A stretch of DNA of 39,735 nt from Lachnospiraceae bacterium (lineage in GTDB: Bacteria; Bacillota; Clostridia; Lachnospirales; Lachnospiraceae), in the NCBI GenBank assembly GCA_900766575.1, contig CAAFVW010000106.1, forward strand, positions 1-39,735, given 5' to 3'. The notes beneath the pieces were generated by a model. It was given only the letters and a program-made list of their open reading frames with translations, had not been told where the DNA came from and did not search any database. A program made the translations under genes and the position numbers. Position 1 is the stretch's first letter, and each line of letters starts with the position of its first letter. Below are positions 16,853-25,569 of this stretch, in pieces.

Positions 16853-17125
16853 TTACCTGTGTACATACTGGCTGAAGCCTGACCACAGCTGTACGGTATA
16901 TTCCACCATCGTATTCATCATCCAGCTTCCCAGCAAGACAAGTGTAAGAAAAATAGCAATAATCTTGGGAACAAAAGTCAGTGTCTGCTCCTGAATGGAC
17001 GTCACCGTCTGGAAAATACTGATGACAAGTCCCACGATCAGAGACACTAACAGTATAGGTAATGATACCTTAATAATCACATATAACGCATTATTCGTCA
17101 TTTCCGATACTGCATCTATCGTCAT
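16853..17125 (-). CDS. fliQ: Flagellar export gate protein FliQ
   Basis: A 90-residue protein with two membrane helices (about residues 15-38 and 50-75), the expected size of FliQ. The TSIQEQTLTFVPKII segment between the helices is family-typical. It is part of the FliPQR export channel. The ATG at 17125 follows GAGGTTTTGGT. It lies between fliP and fliR with short gaps. Confidence 0.95.
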   Translation of the reverse strand: MTIDAVSEMTNNALYVIIKVSLPILLVSLIVGLVISIFQTVTSIQEQTLTFVPKIIAIFLTLVLLGSWMMNTMVEYTVQLWSGFSQYVHR

Positions 17126-17147
17126 ACCAAAACCTCATCTTCCAAAT

Positions 17148-18023
17148 CTAATAAAATGTCTGTACCAGCTGTCCTATGATCAGTGCCCATCCATCCGCCA
17201 GTACAAACAGCAGAATCTTGAAGGGCATGGAGATCGTCGTGGGCGGCAGCATCATCATCCCCATACTCATCAGAGTGGATGCCACTACCATATCAATTAC
17301 AATAAAAGGAATATAAATCGTGAAGCCGATCCAGAATGCAGTACGCAACTCACTGATCATAAAGCTGGGAACCAGTACGGAATTCGGAATATCTTCCAGG
17401 GTTCCGTCCCACTCCTGTCCCGCAATATCCATGAACAGCTCCACATCTTTTACCTGCGTCTGGGGATACATAAACTCCCGCAGAGGAGCCATACCTTTCT
17501 CCAATGCTTCGCTCTGATCTATGGTGCCTTCTTCAAATGGCTGGATAGCCTCCTCATTAATCCTCGTAATCGTAGGTTCCATAATGAAGAAAGTCAATAT
17601 CAGTGCCAGTCCGATCAATATCTGATTTGGCGGTGCTGTCTGGGTATTCAGAGCCGATCTGGTAAAATGCAGTACAATGATGATTCTTGTAAAAGAAGTC
17701 ATCATGATTATAAGGGTCGGAGCCAGTGCGATCAGCGTCAACGTGATTAAGATGCGCAACGCCCCGTTAATCTGCCCGTTTCCGTTATTATATGTAATAC
17801 TGACCGTGTTGGCCGTATTCAGGCTTCCGACTTCCTCATGGGTCGTGGCCGTTCCTGCCGGATTGATCACCGTGGATACCTCTGTGTCTCCTGTCAGGTG
17901 GTGTTCCGAAGCCTGTACTTTTACCGGTGTACAAATACACAATATGCCCACCGTGACCAGCAGGCATACCATATAGATAACTGTTTTAAGTTTTCTGTTC
18001 GAATCAATGATCTTTTTCTTCAT
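17148..18023 (-). CDS. fliP: Flagellar export gate protein FliP
   Basis: A 291-residue FliP. A cleavable-looking signal peptide lies at the N-terminus (basic KKK, hydrophobic IYMVCLLVTVGILCI, then small residues). Four membrane helices follow, with the conserved SFTRIIIVLHFTRSALNTQ and FILIDMVVAS-like segments. FliP builds the core pore of the export gate. The ATG at 18023 overlaps the end of fliO by 20 bases; a GTG six codons upstream is an alternative start. Confidence 0.94.
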   Translation of the reverse strand: MKKKIIDSNRKLKTVIYMVCLLVTVGILCICTPVKVQASEHHLTGDTEVSTVINPAGTATTHEEVGSLNTANTVSITYNNGNGQINGALRILITLTLIALAPTLIIMMTSFTRIIIVLHFTRSALNTQTAPPNQILIGLALILTFFIMEPTITRINEEAIQPFEEGTIDQSEALEKGMAPLREFMYPQTQVKDVELFMDIAGQEWDGTLEDIPNSVLVPSFMISELRTAFWIGFTIYIPFIVIDMVVASTLMSMGMMMLPPTTISMPFKILLFVLADGWALIIGQLVQTFY

Positions 18024-18369
18024 TCTCTTTCTTAGCCGCACGCTCCAATAGCTCCCGAAAGCCGGAAGTATTTTCCAATGTTGTCTTTTCCTTCAGTTGT
18101 TCTACAGGAATCTCTCCCAGCGTCGTCACGGTATCCTTGCAGACTGCAATAGCAAAATAACTTTCACCGATCCGGACCAGCTGAATATACTTATTATTCG
18201 CAATCCGGACGGTTTCCTTTACCTCGATATTACCGGCCAGCCCCTGTTGTTTCTGATAGCCAGCGATCCATTTTGTTACCCAGGCGGTCACTGCCAGTAC
18301 TGCCACAAAAATCAGCAGTACTGTAATAAACTGGGCATAGCCATCTGCTTTTCCGGTAAGTATGATCAT
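18004..18369 (-). CDS. fliO: Flagellar assembly protein FliO
   Basis: A 121-residue FliO/FliZ-family protein with one membrane helix (about residues 13-34). A small beta-rich cytoplasmic domain follows (VKETVRIANNKYIQLVRIGESYFAIAV), with a charged tail. FliO helps assemble the FliP ring. The start codon overlaps the cheY stop as TAATG, indicating translational coupling. Sequence conservation in this family is low, so the call rests on the domain pattern plus its position before fliP. Confidence 0.9.
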   Translation of the reverse strand: MIILTGKADGYAQFITVLLIFVAVLAVTAWVTKWIAGYQKQQGLAGNIEVKETVRIANNKYIQLVRIGESYFAIAVCKDTVTTLGEIPVEQLKEKTTLENTSGFRELLERAAKKENEEKDH

Positions 18370-18731
18370 TAACCCACTACCTTTTTCACTGCTTCAATAA
18401 CACGCTCTGCCTGGAAAGGCTTTACAATAAAGTCTTTGGCACCGGCCTGAATAGACTCGATAACCATTGCCTGCTGTCCCATTGCAGAACACATGATAAC
18501 CTTGGCACCGCCATCTATCTTTTTGATTTCCTTCAGTGCCTGGATGCCATCCATCTCAGGCATGGTGATATCCATCAGTACCAGATCCGGATTCACTTCC
18601 TTGAACTTCTCCACTGCCTTCATTCCGTTCTCTGCTTCTCCGGCCACATTGTAACCGTTCTTGGTCAGGATATCCTTAATCATCATTCTCATGAATGCTG
18701 CATCATCGCAGATCAAAATATTCTTTGCCAT
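18369..18731 (-). CDS. cheY: Chemotaxis response regulator CheY
   Basis: A 120-residue single receiver domain. The acidic pocket D9-D10, phosphorylation site Asp54 (LVLMDITMPEMDG), the switch Ser in VIMCSAMGQ and the Lys in DFIVKPF are all present. CheY-P binds FliM and FliY at the switch to change rotation. The ATG at 18731 is chosen because GGAGG lies eight bases upstream; an in-frame ATG five codons earlier overlaps that site. It lies between fliY and fliO, as in B. subtilis. Confidence 0.96.
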   Translation of the reverse strand: MAKNILICDDAAFMRMMIKDILTKNGYNVAGEAENGMKAVEKFKEVNPDLVLMDITMPEMDGIQALKEIKKIDGGAKVIMCSAMGQQAMVIESIQAGAKDFIVKPFQAERVIEAVKKVVG

Positions 18732-18766
18732 TTCATTTTCCTCCATTTATTTGGTCTATCTCTGCT

Positions 18767-20215
18767 TTATTTTATAATTTCCGTAATTCGTACACCAAAG
18801 CTTTCTTCGATAACAACAACTTCTCCCTTGGCAACGAACTTGCCATTTACCAGAACATCGATCGGTTCTCCTGCAATACGATCCAGTTCAATGATCGTAC
18901 CCGGTGAGAATTCCAAAATTTCGGAAATGGATTTCGTTGTTCTTCCAAGTTCTACCGTTACCTCCAGGGGCACATCCTTAATCAAGCCGATGTTTTCCTG
19001 TGTACCGGCACCCATGCTGTCATTGGAAAAGCTCTGGAACTGCGCAGGCTGTACATTAACATTCTGCTGAGGCATTCCCATCATACCCATCTGGTTCATC
19101 ATACCCATGTTGCCCGTCTGATTCATGTTCATCTGAGGCATACCATTCATACCCATCTGGTTCATCATGTTCATGTTGCCCATCTGATTCATACCGTTCA
19201 TATCCATACCGGACATCTGGTTCATACCATTGTTCATGCCCATTGGATTCATTCCCATGCCATTCATCTGATTCATGCCATTCATCTGATTCATGCTATT
19301 CATACCCGCAGGATCCGGCTGCTGCATATTCATCTGCGCCATATTATTGGCACCGGCATTCATCTGGCTGCTATTGTTCTGCGGAGCGGAAGGTGCTGGA
19401 GCTGCTGCCGTATTGTCCGGCTGTGGAGCTGCCTGTTCTGTGCTTCCTCCCATTTGTGTACTAATAAACGTATCTACCAGCTTACGTGCAAAATCTATGG
19501 GATACAACTGCATGATAGAACTGTCTACCAGATCATCGATCTGCATACGGAAAGCTATTTTTACAAAGGTTCCTCCCAAAAACGGAGAAATTTCCTTACC
19601 ATCCTTCACCTCTGTCAGGTCAAAAAGAGAAGACTCTGGCGGGCTGATATCAATTACCGTCTGTAACAGTGTGGAAAGTGAAGTGGCCGCGGAACCCATC
19701 ATCTGGTTCATGGCCTCGGAAATCGCACTCAAATGCAATTCTCCCAGCTCTCCATCGGTATTCGTACCATCACCGCCCATCATCAGGTCGGTAATTACCT
19801 TTACATCATGTTCTTTTAACACCAGGATATTGGTTCCATCCAATCCCTGTGTGTATTTAATCTGAATGAATACGCAAGGTTTCTCATAAGTATCCAACAG
19901 GGTATTCCAGGTAGCAAGTGTAACCACCGGAGTCGTAATATTTACTTTACGATTTACCAATGAATACAATGTGGTTGCGGAAGAACCCATACTGATATTG
20001 GCGACCTCGCCAATCGCATCCTTTTCCACATCGGTCAGTACCTCATCAGATCCCACCGTTGGTTCTGCATTCTTCGCATATTCACTGTCATTATTCTCAG
20101 CCTTGCCGCTCTCCGGCTTGGTATTATCCGCCGTATCGCCATCACCCGTGGCTTCCGACAAATCCATGCCTTGCAGCAGGGCATTTATCTCATCCTGAGA
20201 TAACATCCCATCCAT
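18767..20215 (-). CDS. fliY: Flagellar switch phosphatase FliY (FliN-type C-terminus) with Met-rich linker
   Basis: A 482-residue FliY. The N-terminal peptide MLSQDEINALLQ resembles the CheY-P-binding peptide of FliM. A CheC-like domain (about residues 60-255) keeps both phosphatase sites, DAIGEVAN and SAISEAMN. Residues 284-385 are an unusual linker of Met, Asn, Gly and Gln, with 34 Met in 102 residues. The C-terminal SpoA/FliN domain (about 408-482) forms part of the C-ring. FliY dephosphorylates CheY-P at the motor. The ribosome binding site lies in the last fliM codons, two bases from the fliM stop. Confidence 0.96.
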   Translation of the reverse strand: MDGMLSQDEINALLQGMDLSEATGDGDTADNTKPESGKAENNDSEYAKNAEPTVGSDEVLTDVEKDAIGEVANISMGSSATTLYSLVNRKVNITTPVVTLATWNTLLDTYEKPCVFIQIKYTQGLDGTNILVLKEHDVKVITDLMMGGDGTNTDGELGELHLSAISEAMNQMMGSAATSLSTLLQTVIDISPPESSLFDLTEVKDGKEISPFLGGTFVKIAFRMQIDDLVDSSIMQLYPIDFARKLVDTFISTQMGGSTEQAAPQPDNTAAAPAPSAPQNNSSQMNAGANNMAQMNMQQPDPAGMNSMNQMNGMNQMNGMGMNPMGMNNGMNQMSGMDMNGMNQMGNMNMMNQMGMNGMPQMNMNQTGNMGMMNQMGMMGMPQQNVNVQPAQFQSFSNDSMGAGTQENIGLIKDVPLEVTVELGRTTKSISEILEFSPGTIIELDRIAGEPIDVLVNGKFVAKGEVVVIEESFGVRITEIIK

Positions 20216-20217
20216 CG

Positions 20218-21198
20218 TTACTCCTCCTCTCTGATCACCGATGTGATCTGAACAGCATACGAATCTCTCTCCGTACCGGGCAATGCTGTAAATTTCTTAA
20301 TATTGCCCACATACACTTCCATGTCAGTATCGACTCTGGAATCCAGCCGGATACAATCGCCCACTTGCAGATTCAGGAAATCATTCACGGAAATGGTACT
20401 CTTTCCCAATACCGCTTTGATCGGAACATCCACTCTGCGTATCATGGACTCAATGTATTCCTCGTAGTGTTCATCGTGATTCTCCTGCATTGTGGAGAAC
20501 CAGTATTTGGTGTTCAGTTTATCCATCACATCTTCCAGAGTAAAGAAAGGAAGACAGATATTTATCATTCCTTCGACATCCCCGATCTTCATATTCAGGG
20601 TAACTATAGCGATCATATCGCTGGGTGCAATTACCTGTGCGAACTGGGGATTTGTCTCCAACCGGCTCAACACCGGTGAGATTTCAACAACATTTTTCCA
20701 TGGTTCACGCAATAACTGTGTGAACATGACCAAAACTTTTTGCAGGATCGTAAGTTCTATATCTGAAAAATCTCTGCTTTTTTCCAACGGCTGACCGCTG
20801 CCTCCCAGCATACGGTCCAGCATGGCATAACATATATTGGTTGCAATCTCTATAATAATATTACCATTCAGCGGTGCAAAATTGATAATACCCAGTACCG
20901 ATGGATTCGATAATGCATTGGAGAACTCGCTGAAAGTAACCGTCTCAGAACTGGCCACTGCCACCTGAACATTTTTGCGCAAATATACCGGTAGATTCGT
21001 GGAAATCAGACGGCTGTAATGTTCAAATATAATCTCCAGTGTCCTTAAATGCTCTTTGGAGAACTTCGTAGGACGACTGAAATCATAATTTTTGACCTGT
21101 TTTTCATCCTCTCCCTGGATCTGATCCACATCCAGGTCTCCCTCAGACAACTGCTTCAGAAGATTATCAATTTCACTTTGTGAAAGTATATCGCTCAC
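20218..21198 (-). CDS. fliM: Flagellar motor switch protein FliM
   Basis: A 326-residue FliM. The N-terminal CheY-P-binding peptide LSQSEIDNLLKQL is clear. The middle domain contains the FliG-binding GGSG motif (DRMLGGSGQ), and the C-terminal SpoA domain (about 245-320) pairs with FliY. The start is a GTG at 21198 with AGGAGG ten bases upstream. It forms the C-ring with FliG and FliY and sets rotation direction. Confidence 0.97.
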   Translation of the reverse strand: MSDILSQSEIDNLLKQLSEGDLDVDQIQGEDEKQVKNYDFSRPTKFSKEHLRTLEIIFEHYSRLISTNLPVYLRKNVQVAVASSETVTFSEFSNALSNPSVLGIINFAPLNGNIIIEIATNICYAMLDRMLGGSGQPLEKSRDFSDIELTILQKVLVMFTQLLREPWKNVVEISPVLSRLETNPQFAQVIAPSDMIAIVTLNMKIGDVEGMINICLPFFTLEDVMDKLNTKYWFSTMQENHDEHYEEYIESMIRRVDVPIKAVLGKSTISVNDFLNLQVGDCIRLDSRVDTDMEVYVGNIKKFTALPGTERDSYAVQITSVIREEE

Positions 21199-21235
21199 AG
21201 GCCCTCACCTCCTGTCATCTTATTTTCCTGTCTCA

Positions 21236-21754
21236 TCAGCCGAATTTCACTCCGCTGATTGCGACTTTATAGATGAAGTCGGATTGGAACAAATCCTGAA
21301 TAGATTTCAGAATCTCCTCTTTCAAGCCTTCCATGTCCTCTCTGCACTCATCCTCTGTATGTGCGGAAACCGTAGCTGTAATAGCATCTTTGATCAGATT
21401 CTCATATCCGGCCAGAGTTTCACTGCTTCCATATGTCTTGTAGTCTTTGTGTTTCGTATTGATAGACAGGGACACATCAAACATGATGTAGTCCTGCTTT
21501 GCGCCTGCCTCGCTCTTCAGAGGGATCGTCATGGAATCTGCAATATTATACACTTCCGTATCAGTCAGTGCTACATTGGTGGTTCCTTCTGCTCCCGGAA
21601 CTGTCAATTCCAGATTCATGGCAGTTGTGATATTATCTACCAGCTGTGCAGTCTTCTTGTTCGTACCCAAAATACTCACAAGCATCACACTGGTCAGCAC
21701 GATATTCACGATCAGTAACGCCAGAATCAATACTGTCATCAGATTTTTCTTCAT
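21236..21754 (-). CDS. fliL: Flagellar basal body-associated protein FliL
   Basis: A 172-residue FliL with an N-terminal membrane helix (about residues 7-29). A periplasmic-side domain follows, with YIMFDVSLSINTKHKDY and a C-terminal SIQDLFQSDFIYKVAISGVKFG segment. FliL sits around the stator and modulates torque. It follows motB and precedes fliM. The ribosome binding site is AAAGGGAAAGGGAG before the ATG at 21754. Confidence 0.9.
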   Translation of the reverse strand: MKKNLMTVLILALLIVNIVLTSVMLVSILGTNKKTAQLVDNITTAMNLELTVPGAEGTTNVALTDTEVYNIADSMTIPLKSEAGAKQDYIMFDVSLSINTKHKDYKTYGSSETLAGYENLIKDAITATVSAHTEDECREDMEGLKEEILKSIQDLFQSDFIYKVAISGVKFG

Positions 21755-21783
21755 TTGTCTTCTGCTCCCTTTCCCTTTCCACG

Positions 21784-22614
21784 TTAATTCATCGTGGACG
21801 GATTATATATTCTGATCTCTACCCGTCGGTTCTTGCTGCGGCCCTCTTCTGTGGAATTGTCAGCCACCGGTGTGCGGTCTCCCATTCCTGCATGTCTCAG
21901 ATTCGAAGGATCGAGCGCAGTATTCTCCGTCAGATAATAAAATACCGAAAGTGCCCTGGCGCTGCTCAGTTCCTCATTATCTGCAAACTTCGCACTGCTG
22001 ATGGGCACATTGTCTGTATGTCCCTCAATTTCAATCACAGACTCGCTGCCATAACGTTCCAAAATTACGCCCACCTTATCCAGAACCGCTTTGGACTGGT
22101 CCTTCAGGGCTGCACTTCCGGAATCAAACAGCAGCGCACCTTTCATGGACAGTTGCACATACTGCGCTGTAAAAGACACACTCACCTGGTCCGCCAGGCT
22201 GTCCTCATTCAGAGCTTCCTGCACGGTTTCGGACAGTTCCTCATTGCTCTGCAGATTTTTCTCATTCAAAGCTTCTTCCAGGGCAGCTGCGCTGTCATAT
22301 TTTTCATAATTGTCGGAGTCTGTCTCGCTGTCAGCATTTCTTCCGGCATTGCTGATATACTCATCCAGATCATTCAGCTGGCTGACACCATTGCTGATCA
22401 GGATTCCCTCTCCAATGGCGGTAGACCCTGCATTAAATATGCTGAACGTACTGTTCGACATGGCCGCTGCCATCTCGCTGTACTTGGTGGCATCAATGGA
22501 CGACATGGAAAACAGCATAACAAAGAAACACAGCAACAAATTCATCAGGTCACTGAATGTCGCCATCCACGCCGGGGATCCAGCCGGTGGATCTTCTGGC
22601 TTACGTTTTGCCAT
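21784..22614 (-). CDS. motB: Flagellar stator protein MotB (PomB-like membrane segment)
   Basis: A 276-residue stator subunit. One membrane helix near the N-terminus holds the ion-binding Asp22 in WMATFSDLMNLLLCFF. A plug and linker region follows, then an OmpA-like peptidoglycan-binding domain (about residues 140-270) with the motifs IEGHTDNVPI and ALSVFYYL and the conserved NRRVEIRI end. The membrane helix resembles sodium-driven PomB more than E. coli MotB, in my judgement. It overlaps the motA stop by one base (TAATG). Confidence 0.94.
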   Translation of the reverse strand: MAKRKPEDPPAGSPAWMATFSDLMNLLLCFFVMLFSMSSIDATKYSEMAAAMSNSTFSIFNAGSTAIGEGILISNGVSQLNDLDEYISNAGRNADSETDSDNYEKYDSAAALEEALNEKNLQSNEELSETVQEALNEDSLADQVSVSFTAQYVQLSMKGALLFDSGSAALKDQSKAVLDKVGVILERYGSESVIEIEGHTDNVPISSAKFADNEELSSARALSVFYYLTENTALDPSNLRHAGMGDRTPVADNSTEEGRSKNRRVEIRIYNPSTMN

Positions 22615-23411
22615 TAAGCTTCACCCCCCGCTCCCTCTTCGTCCTCTGCACTCGTTCTGTCCTTCGGAGGAAGGAATGACTTTAATTTTTCTTCAATGAC
22701 ACGAGGATTCTCACCTGCCTGTATGGATAAAAGTCCCTCGATCATAACCTCTTTCTGCTGCATTTCCACAGCATTGTCTTCTTTTAATTTATTAGAAACA
22801 GGCGTACAGATCCAGTTGGCCAGCAATGATCCGTACAAAGTGGTGATCAACGCCACTGCCATTGCAGGTCCCAGTGAAGACGGATCATCCATATGATACA
22901 GCATATCTACCAGACCGATCAAAGTACCAATCATACCCCAGGCAGGACCCATGGCCGCCAGAGTATCCCAGAAACCAAACGTATCTTTATGTCTTCCCTC
23001 AACGCTGACCAGTTCCGTCTCCATAATCGCCCGCACCAGTTCAGGATCCGTTCCATCAACAATAAGAAGGATTCCTTTTTTCAAGAAGGGCTCCTCCAGA
23101 TCCGCTGCTGCTTCTTCCAAAGACAACAGACCTTCCTTACGCGCTACATTGGAAAGTTCTATGATCTTACCGATCATCTCGGAAGTATTCAGTGTCGGTG
23201 CCTTGAAAATCAGTGTGAACGACTTCAGACCCGCTATGTAATTCTGCAAACTCATAGACATGAGGGTACAGGAGAAAGCTCCACCGAATGTAATGATCGC
23301 AGAGGCCGGATCCAGATATTCTTTGAATCCTCCGACGCCCGCAGAGCTTATGATACCGAATACCAACATGAATAACGCTAATAATATCCCAGCTAAAGAT
23401 GCTATATCCAC
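22614..23411 (-). CDS. motA: Flagellar stator protein MotA
   Basis: A 265-residue MotA with four hydrophobic helices. The conserved GPAWGMIGTLIGLVDML and MAVALITTLYGSLLANW segments form the third and fourth helices. The cytoplasmic loop carries charged residues that contact FliG. The start appears to be GTG at 23411, with AGGCGA upstream. It is followed directly by motB. In B. subtilis motAB lies elsewhere; here it is inside the fla/che operon between flbD and fliL. Confidence 0.94.
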   Translation of the reverse strand: MDIASLAGILLALFMLVFGIISSAGVGGFKEYLDPASAIITFGGAFSCTLMSMSLQNYIAGLKSFTLIFKAPTLNTSEMIGKIIELSNVARKEGLLSLEEAAADLEEPFLKKGILLIVDGTDPELVRAIMETELVSVEGRHKDTFGFWDTLAAMGPAWGMIGTLIGLVDMLYHMDDPSSLGPAMAVALITTLYGSLLANWICTPVSNKLKEDNAVEMQQKEVMIEGLLSIQAGENPRVIEEKLKSFLPPKDRTSAEDEEGAGGEA

Positions 23412-23435
23412 TTGAATCGCCTGACATTCTGCAAT

Positions 23436-23621
23436 TTACCTTGCAAAAATATCCTTTCTATACAATATTACAAGATTTTTTATTTCTTGTCTACTTTCTT
23501 TTACAATAATTTTCTTTCCGGTGGTAAGTGTCAGTACCGTATCCGGTGTCTCTTCCACCAGTTCGATCAGGTCCGGATTCACCAGAACCTTGACCCCATT
23601 AATCTTTGTCACTTCTATCAT
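23436..23621 (-). CDS. flbD: FlbD/SwrD family flagellar protein
   Basis: A 61-residue protein matching FlbD/SwrD: it starts MIEVTKINGVKVLVNPDLIE, then VEETPDTVLTLTTGKKIIVK. B. subtilis SwrD raises flagellar torque. The ATG at 23621 is chosen over an upstream TTG because the family begins exactly there; the ribosome binding site is GAGGAAAGAG. It precedes motA by 24 bases, which fits a stator-related role. Confidence 0.92.
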   Translation of the reverse strand: MIEVTKINGVKVLVNPDLIELVEETPDTVLTLTTGKKIIVKESRQEIKNLVILYRKDIFAR

Positions 23622-23724
23622 ACCGTTTTCTCTTTCCTCATAATTCAAATAATTTCTGTATTTTATGCAACTTTATACTTTTTTCGAATTTCCTGTATAG
23701 TACTTTTTTCCCTTGATCTTTTAT

Positions 23725-23769
23725 GTGCACAAAAGGGACAGGTAGCATTCCTATCCCTTTGTGTGTGCA
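23725..23769 (-). other. RNA hairpin between flgE and flbD
   Basis: An 11-bp stem (plus 23732-23742 with 23750-23760) has a 7-base loop and a further 6-bp outer stem (23726-23731 with 23764-23769). One pair is G-U on the minus transcript but C-A on the plus, so the structure fits the operon mRNA. The downstream U-run is weak, so it is probably a processing, stability or partial termination element rather than a full terminator. Confidence 0.65.
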
Positions 23770-23787
23770 ACTATTTTTAACAATTTA

Positions 23788-25491
23788 TTAACGTTTCAGA
23801 TTCGTCAGTTCCTCCAGCAGAGTATCGGATACGGTTATGATACGGCTGTTAGCCTGGAATCCTCTCTGTGTGGTGATCATCTCGGTAAATTCCGTAGACA
23901 GATCTACGTTACTCATCTCCAGCTGACCAGTGGACATATATCCACCATCTGCGGTAATATCTACACCAATGCCATCAAAATCACCGGAGTTCAGAGTTGC
24001 CGAATAAAGATTATCACCCTGTTTCTCCAGACCGGAAGCATTTGCAAACGCTGCGGTAGCGATCTGTCCCAGCAATTTGGTCATACCATTATCATAGCTT
24101 GCATAGATCATGCCATCCTTCTGAATGGATACACCGATCATATCTCCCAGGCGTCGTCCGGTTCCCAGGCCATCCAGATCACCGCTGGTTGCTCCGATCG
24201 TAGAAGTGCCCTTATTATCAAAGTTCGTGCACTCAGACAGATCAATGGTAATATTTTCTGCGAAATTACCCTGGTTGACACGATCCGTAAATTCCAGTTT
24301 CGTGGTCAGATTGGTAGTAATGCCATTGACAGACTCAATCTTACCGGTATCGTGATTGAATTTTACCAGATTACCTGTAAAAGTTCTTCCTGTCATGGTC
24401 ATTGTGGTCGCATCCATCGGAAGAACATCCGTAGTTTGGCCATTCAGCATATTTAACAGCATCTGCTGTACGGATACTGTCTGATTGGCATCTGCATCAC
24501 TGGTTTTGAACAGCTTCAGAAATTCGTCCGTAGAGCCTTCATATCCATAGGCCTTGGCAATGTTGTCCAGGGCAGTCTGTGCTGTTGCATCCGTCTTGAG
24601 TGCTCCGGTGGCTGTATCAAATACATCATTCAGATTTGCTACTACCGTGCCGTCGATGGTAGACAAGGTATGTGCTGCCGTATCCCAGGTGTATGCGCTG
24701 TTGCTGAAATTCAAAGCGGTCTCTTTGGTCTGTGTTGCTGCATTTCCGAAGGCCACCTTGGAAATATCTATTTCTTCACCATTGGAATCCAGAATCTTGC
24801 TCAATTCCATACTATATACATTGGTATCCGGTTCGCCGGACTGCTTAAAGGTGAATTTTGCAGTGTAGCTATATCCTCTGGCATCAAAGAAATTCAGATT
24901 CACAGATTTACCGGCAGCGCTGGTAACATCCTTATCATTCTCATCCAGAATACCGGAAATATATGCCTGCGTAGTTGCCTCGGGAGGATAGGTCATATTC
25001 GCTGCACTCATAATACGCAGTGCACTGACAGTATCCTGTTTGATACTTCCTGTGGCTTCATCTACGCCCCATCCCATGACATTGTAACCAGTACTGGTCA
25101 TTGCCAGGTTGCCGGCACCATCTACATAGAAAGAACCATCTCTGGTAAAGAAGTTCTCAGATCCATTGCTGACTACGAAAAAGTTGTCTCCGGTGATCAT
25201 GATGTCAAAAGGATTGCCGGTAGACTGTGCAGAGCCCTGCGTAGTGATAGCAGTGTTGATCGCACCGGATTTTACTCCCAGACCGATCTGTTTGGCATTC
25301 GTACCGCCGACACCAGTGGTTGCATTGGCACCACTGGCCTTCTGTGTGGTCTGGCTCATCAGTTCACTGAACGTCATGGAACTGGACTTAAAAGCTGTTG
25401 TGTTGACGTTGGCAATGTTATTACCGATTACGTCCATTCTGGTCTGGTGTGTCTTCAGTCCGGCTACACCAGAATACAATGATCTCATCAT
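23788..25491 (-). CDS. flgE: Flagellar hook protein FlgE
   Basis: A 567-residue hook protein. The N-terminus MMRSLYSGVAGLKTHQTRMD and IGNNIANVNTTAFK are the rod/hook signature. The C-terminus has the matching coiled-coil segment ending with ITTQRGFQANSRIITVSDTL. Between them lie the surface domains, which are variable. About 120 copies build the hook. The ATG at 25491 has AGGAGG ten bases upstream. It follows the TIGR02530-type gene and is flanked by hairpins on both sides. Confidence 0.96.
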   Translation of the reverse strand: MMRSLYSGVAGLKTHQTRMDVIGNNIANVNTTAFKSSSMTFSELMSQTTQKASGANATTGVGGTNAKQIGLGVKSGAINTAITTQGSAQSTGNPFDIMITGDNFFVVSNGSENFFTRDGSFYVDGAGNLAMTSTGYNVMGWGVDEATGSIKQDTVSALRIMSAANMTYPPEATTQAYISGILDENDKDVTSAAGKSVNLNFFDARGYSYTAKFTFKQSGEPDTNVYSMELSKILDSNGEEIDISKVAFGNAATQTKETALNFSNSAYTWDTAAHTLSTIDGTVVANLNDVFDTATGALKTDATAQTALDNIAKAYGYEGSTDEFLKLFKTSDADANQTVSVQQMLLNMLNGQTTDVLPMDATTMTMTGRTFTGNLVKFNHDTGKIESVNGITTNLTTKLEFTDRVNQGNFAENITIDLSECTNFDNKGTSTIGATSGDLDGLGTGRRLGDMIGVSIQKDGMIYASYDNGMTKLLGQIATAAFANASGLEKQGDNLYSATLNSGDFDGIGVDITADGGYMSTGQLEMSNVDLSTEFTEMITTQRGFQANSRIITVSDTLLEELTNLKR

Positions 25492-25520
25492 AGTGCTTGT
25501 TCCTCCTGTATCGGAACCGT

Positions 25521-25546
25521 GCTCTCTCTCTGTCATTCAAGAGAGC
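25521..25546 (-). other. RNA hairpin in the flgE leader
   Basis: A 7-bp perfect stem (GCTCTCT with AGAGAGC, plus 25540-25546 and 25521-25527) lies between the preceding gene and flgE, about 30 bases before the start codon. It does not cover the flgE ribosome binding site. It may protect a processed 5' end. Confidence 0.45.
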
Positions 25547-25569
25547 CTGACCTCCATCTTTGGTCCGGT

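Noticed and set aside
23622..23724. Possible internal promoter for flbD-motAB in the AT-rich gap
   Set aside because: Several TATAAA-like and TACTAT-like boxes occur but none has a matching -35 at proper spacing.
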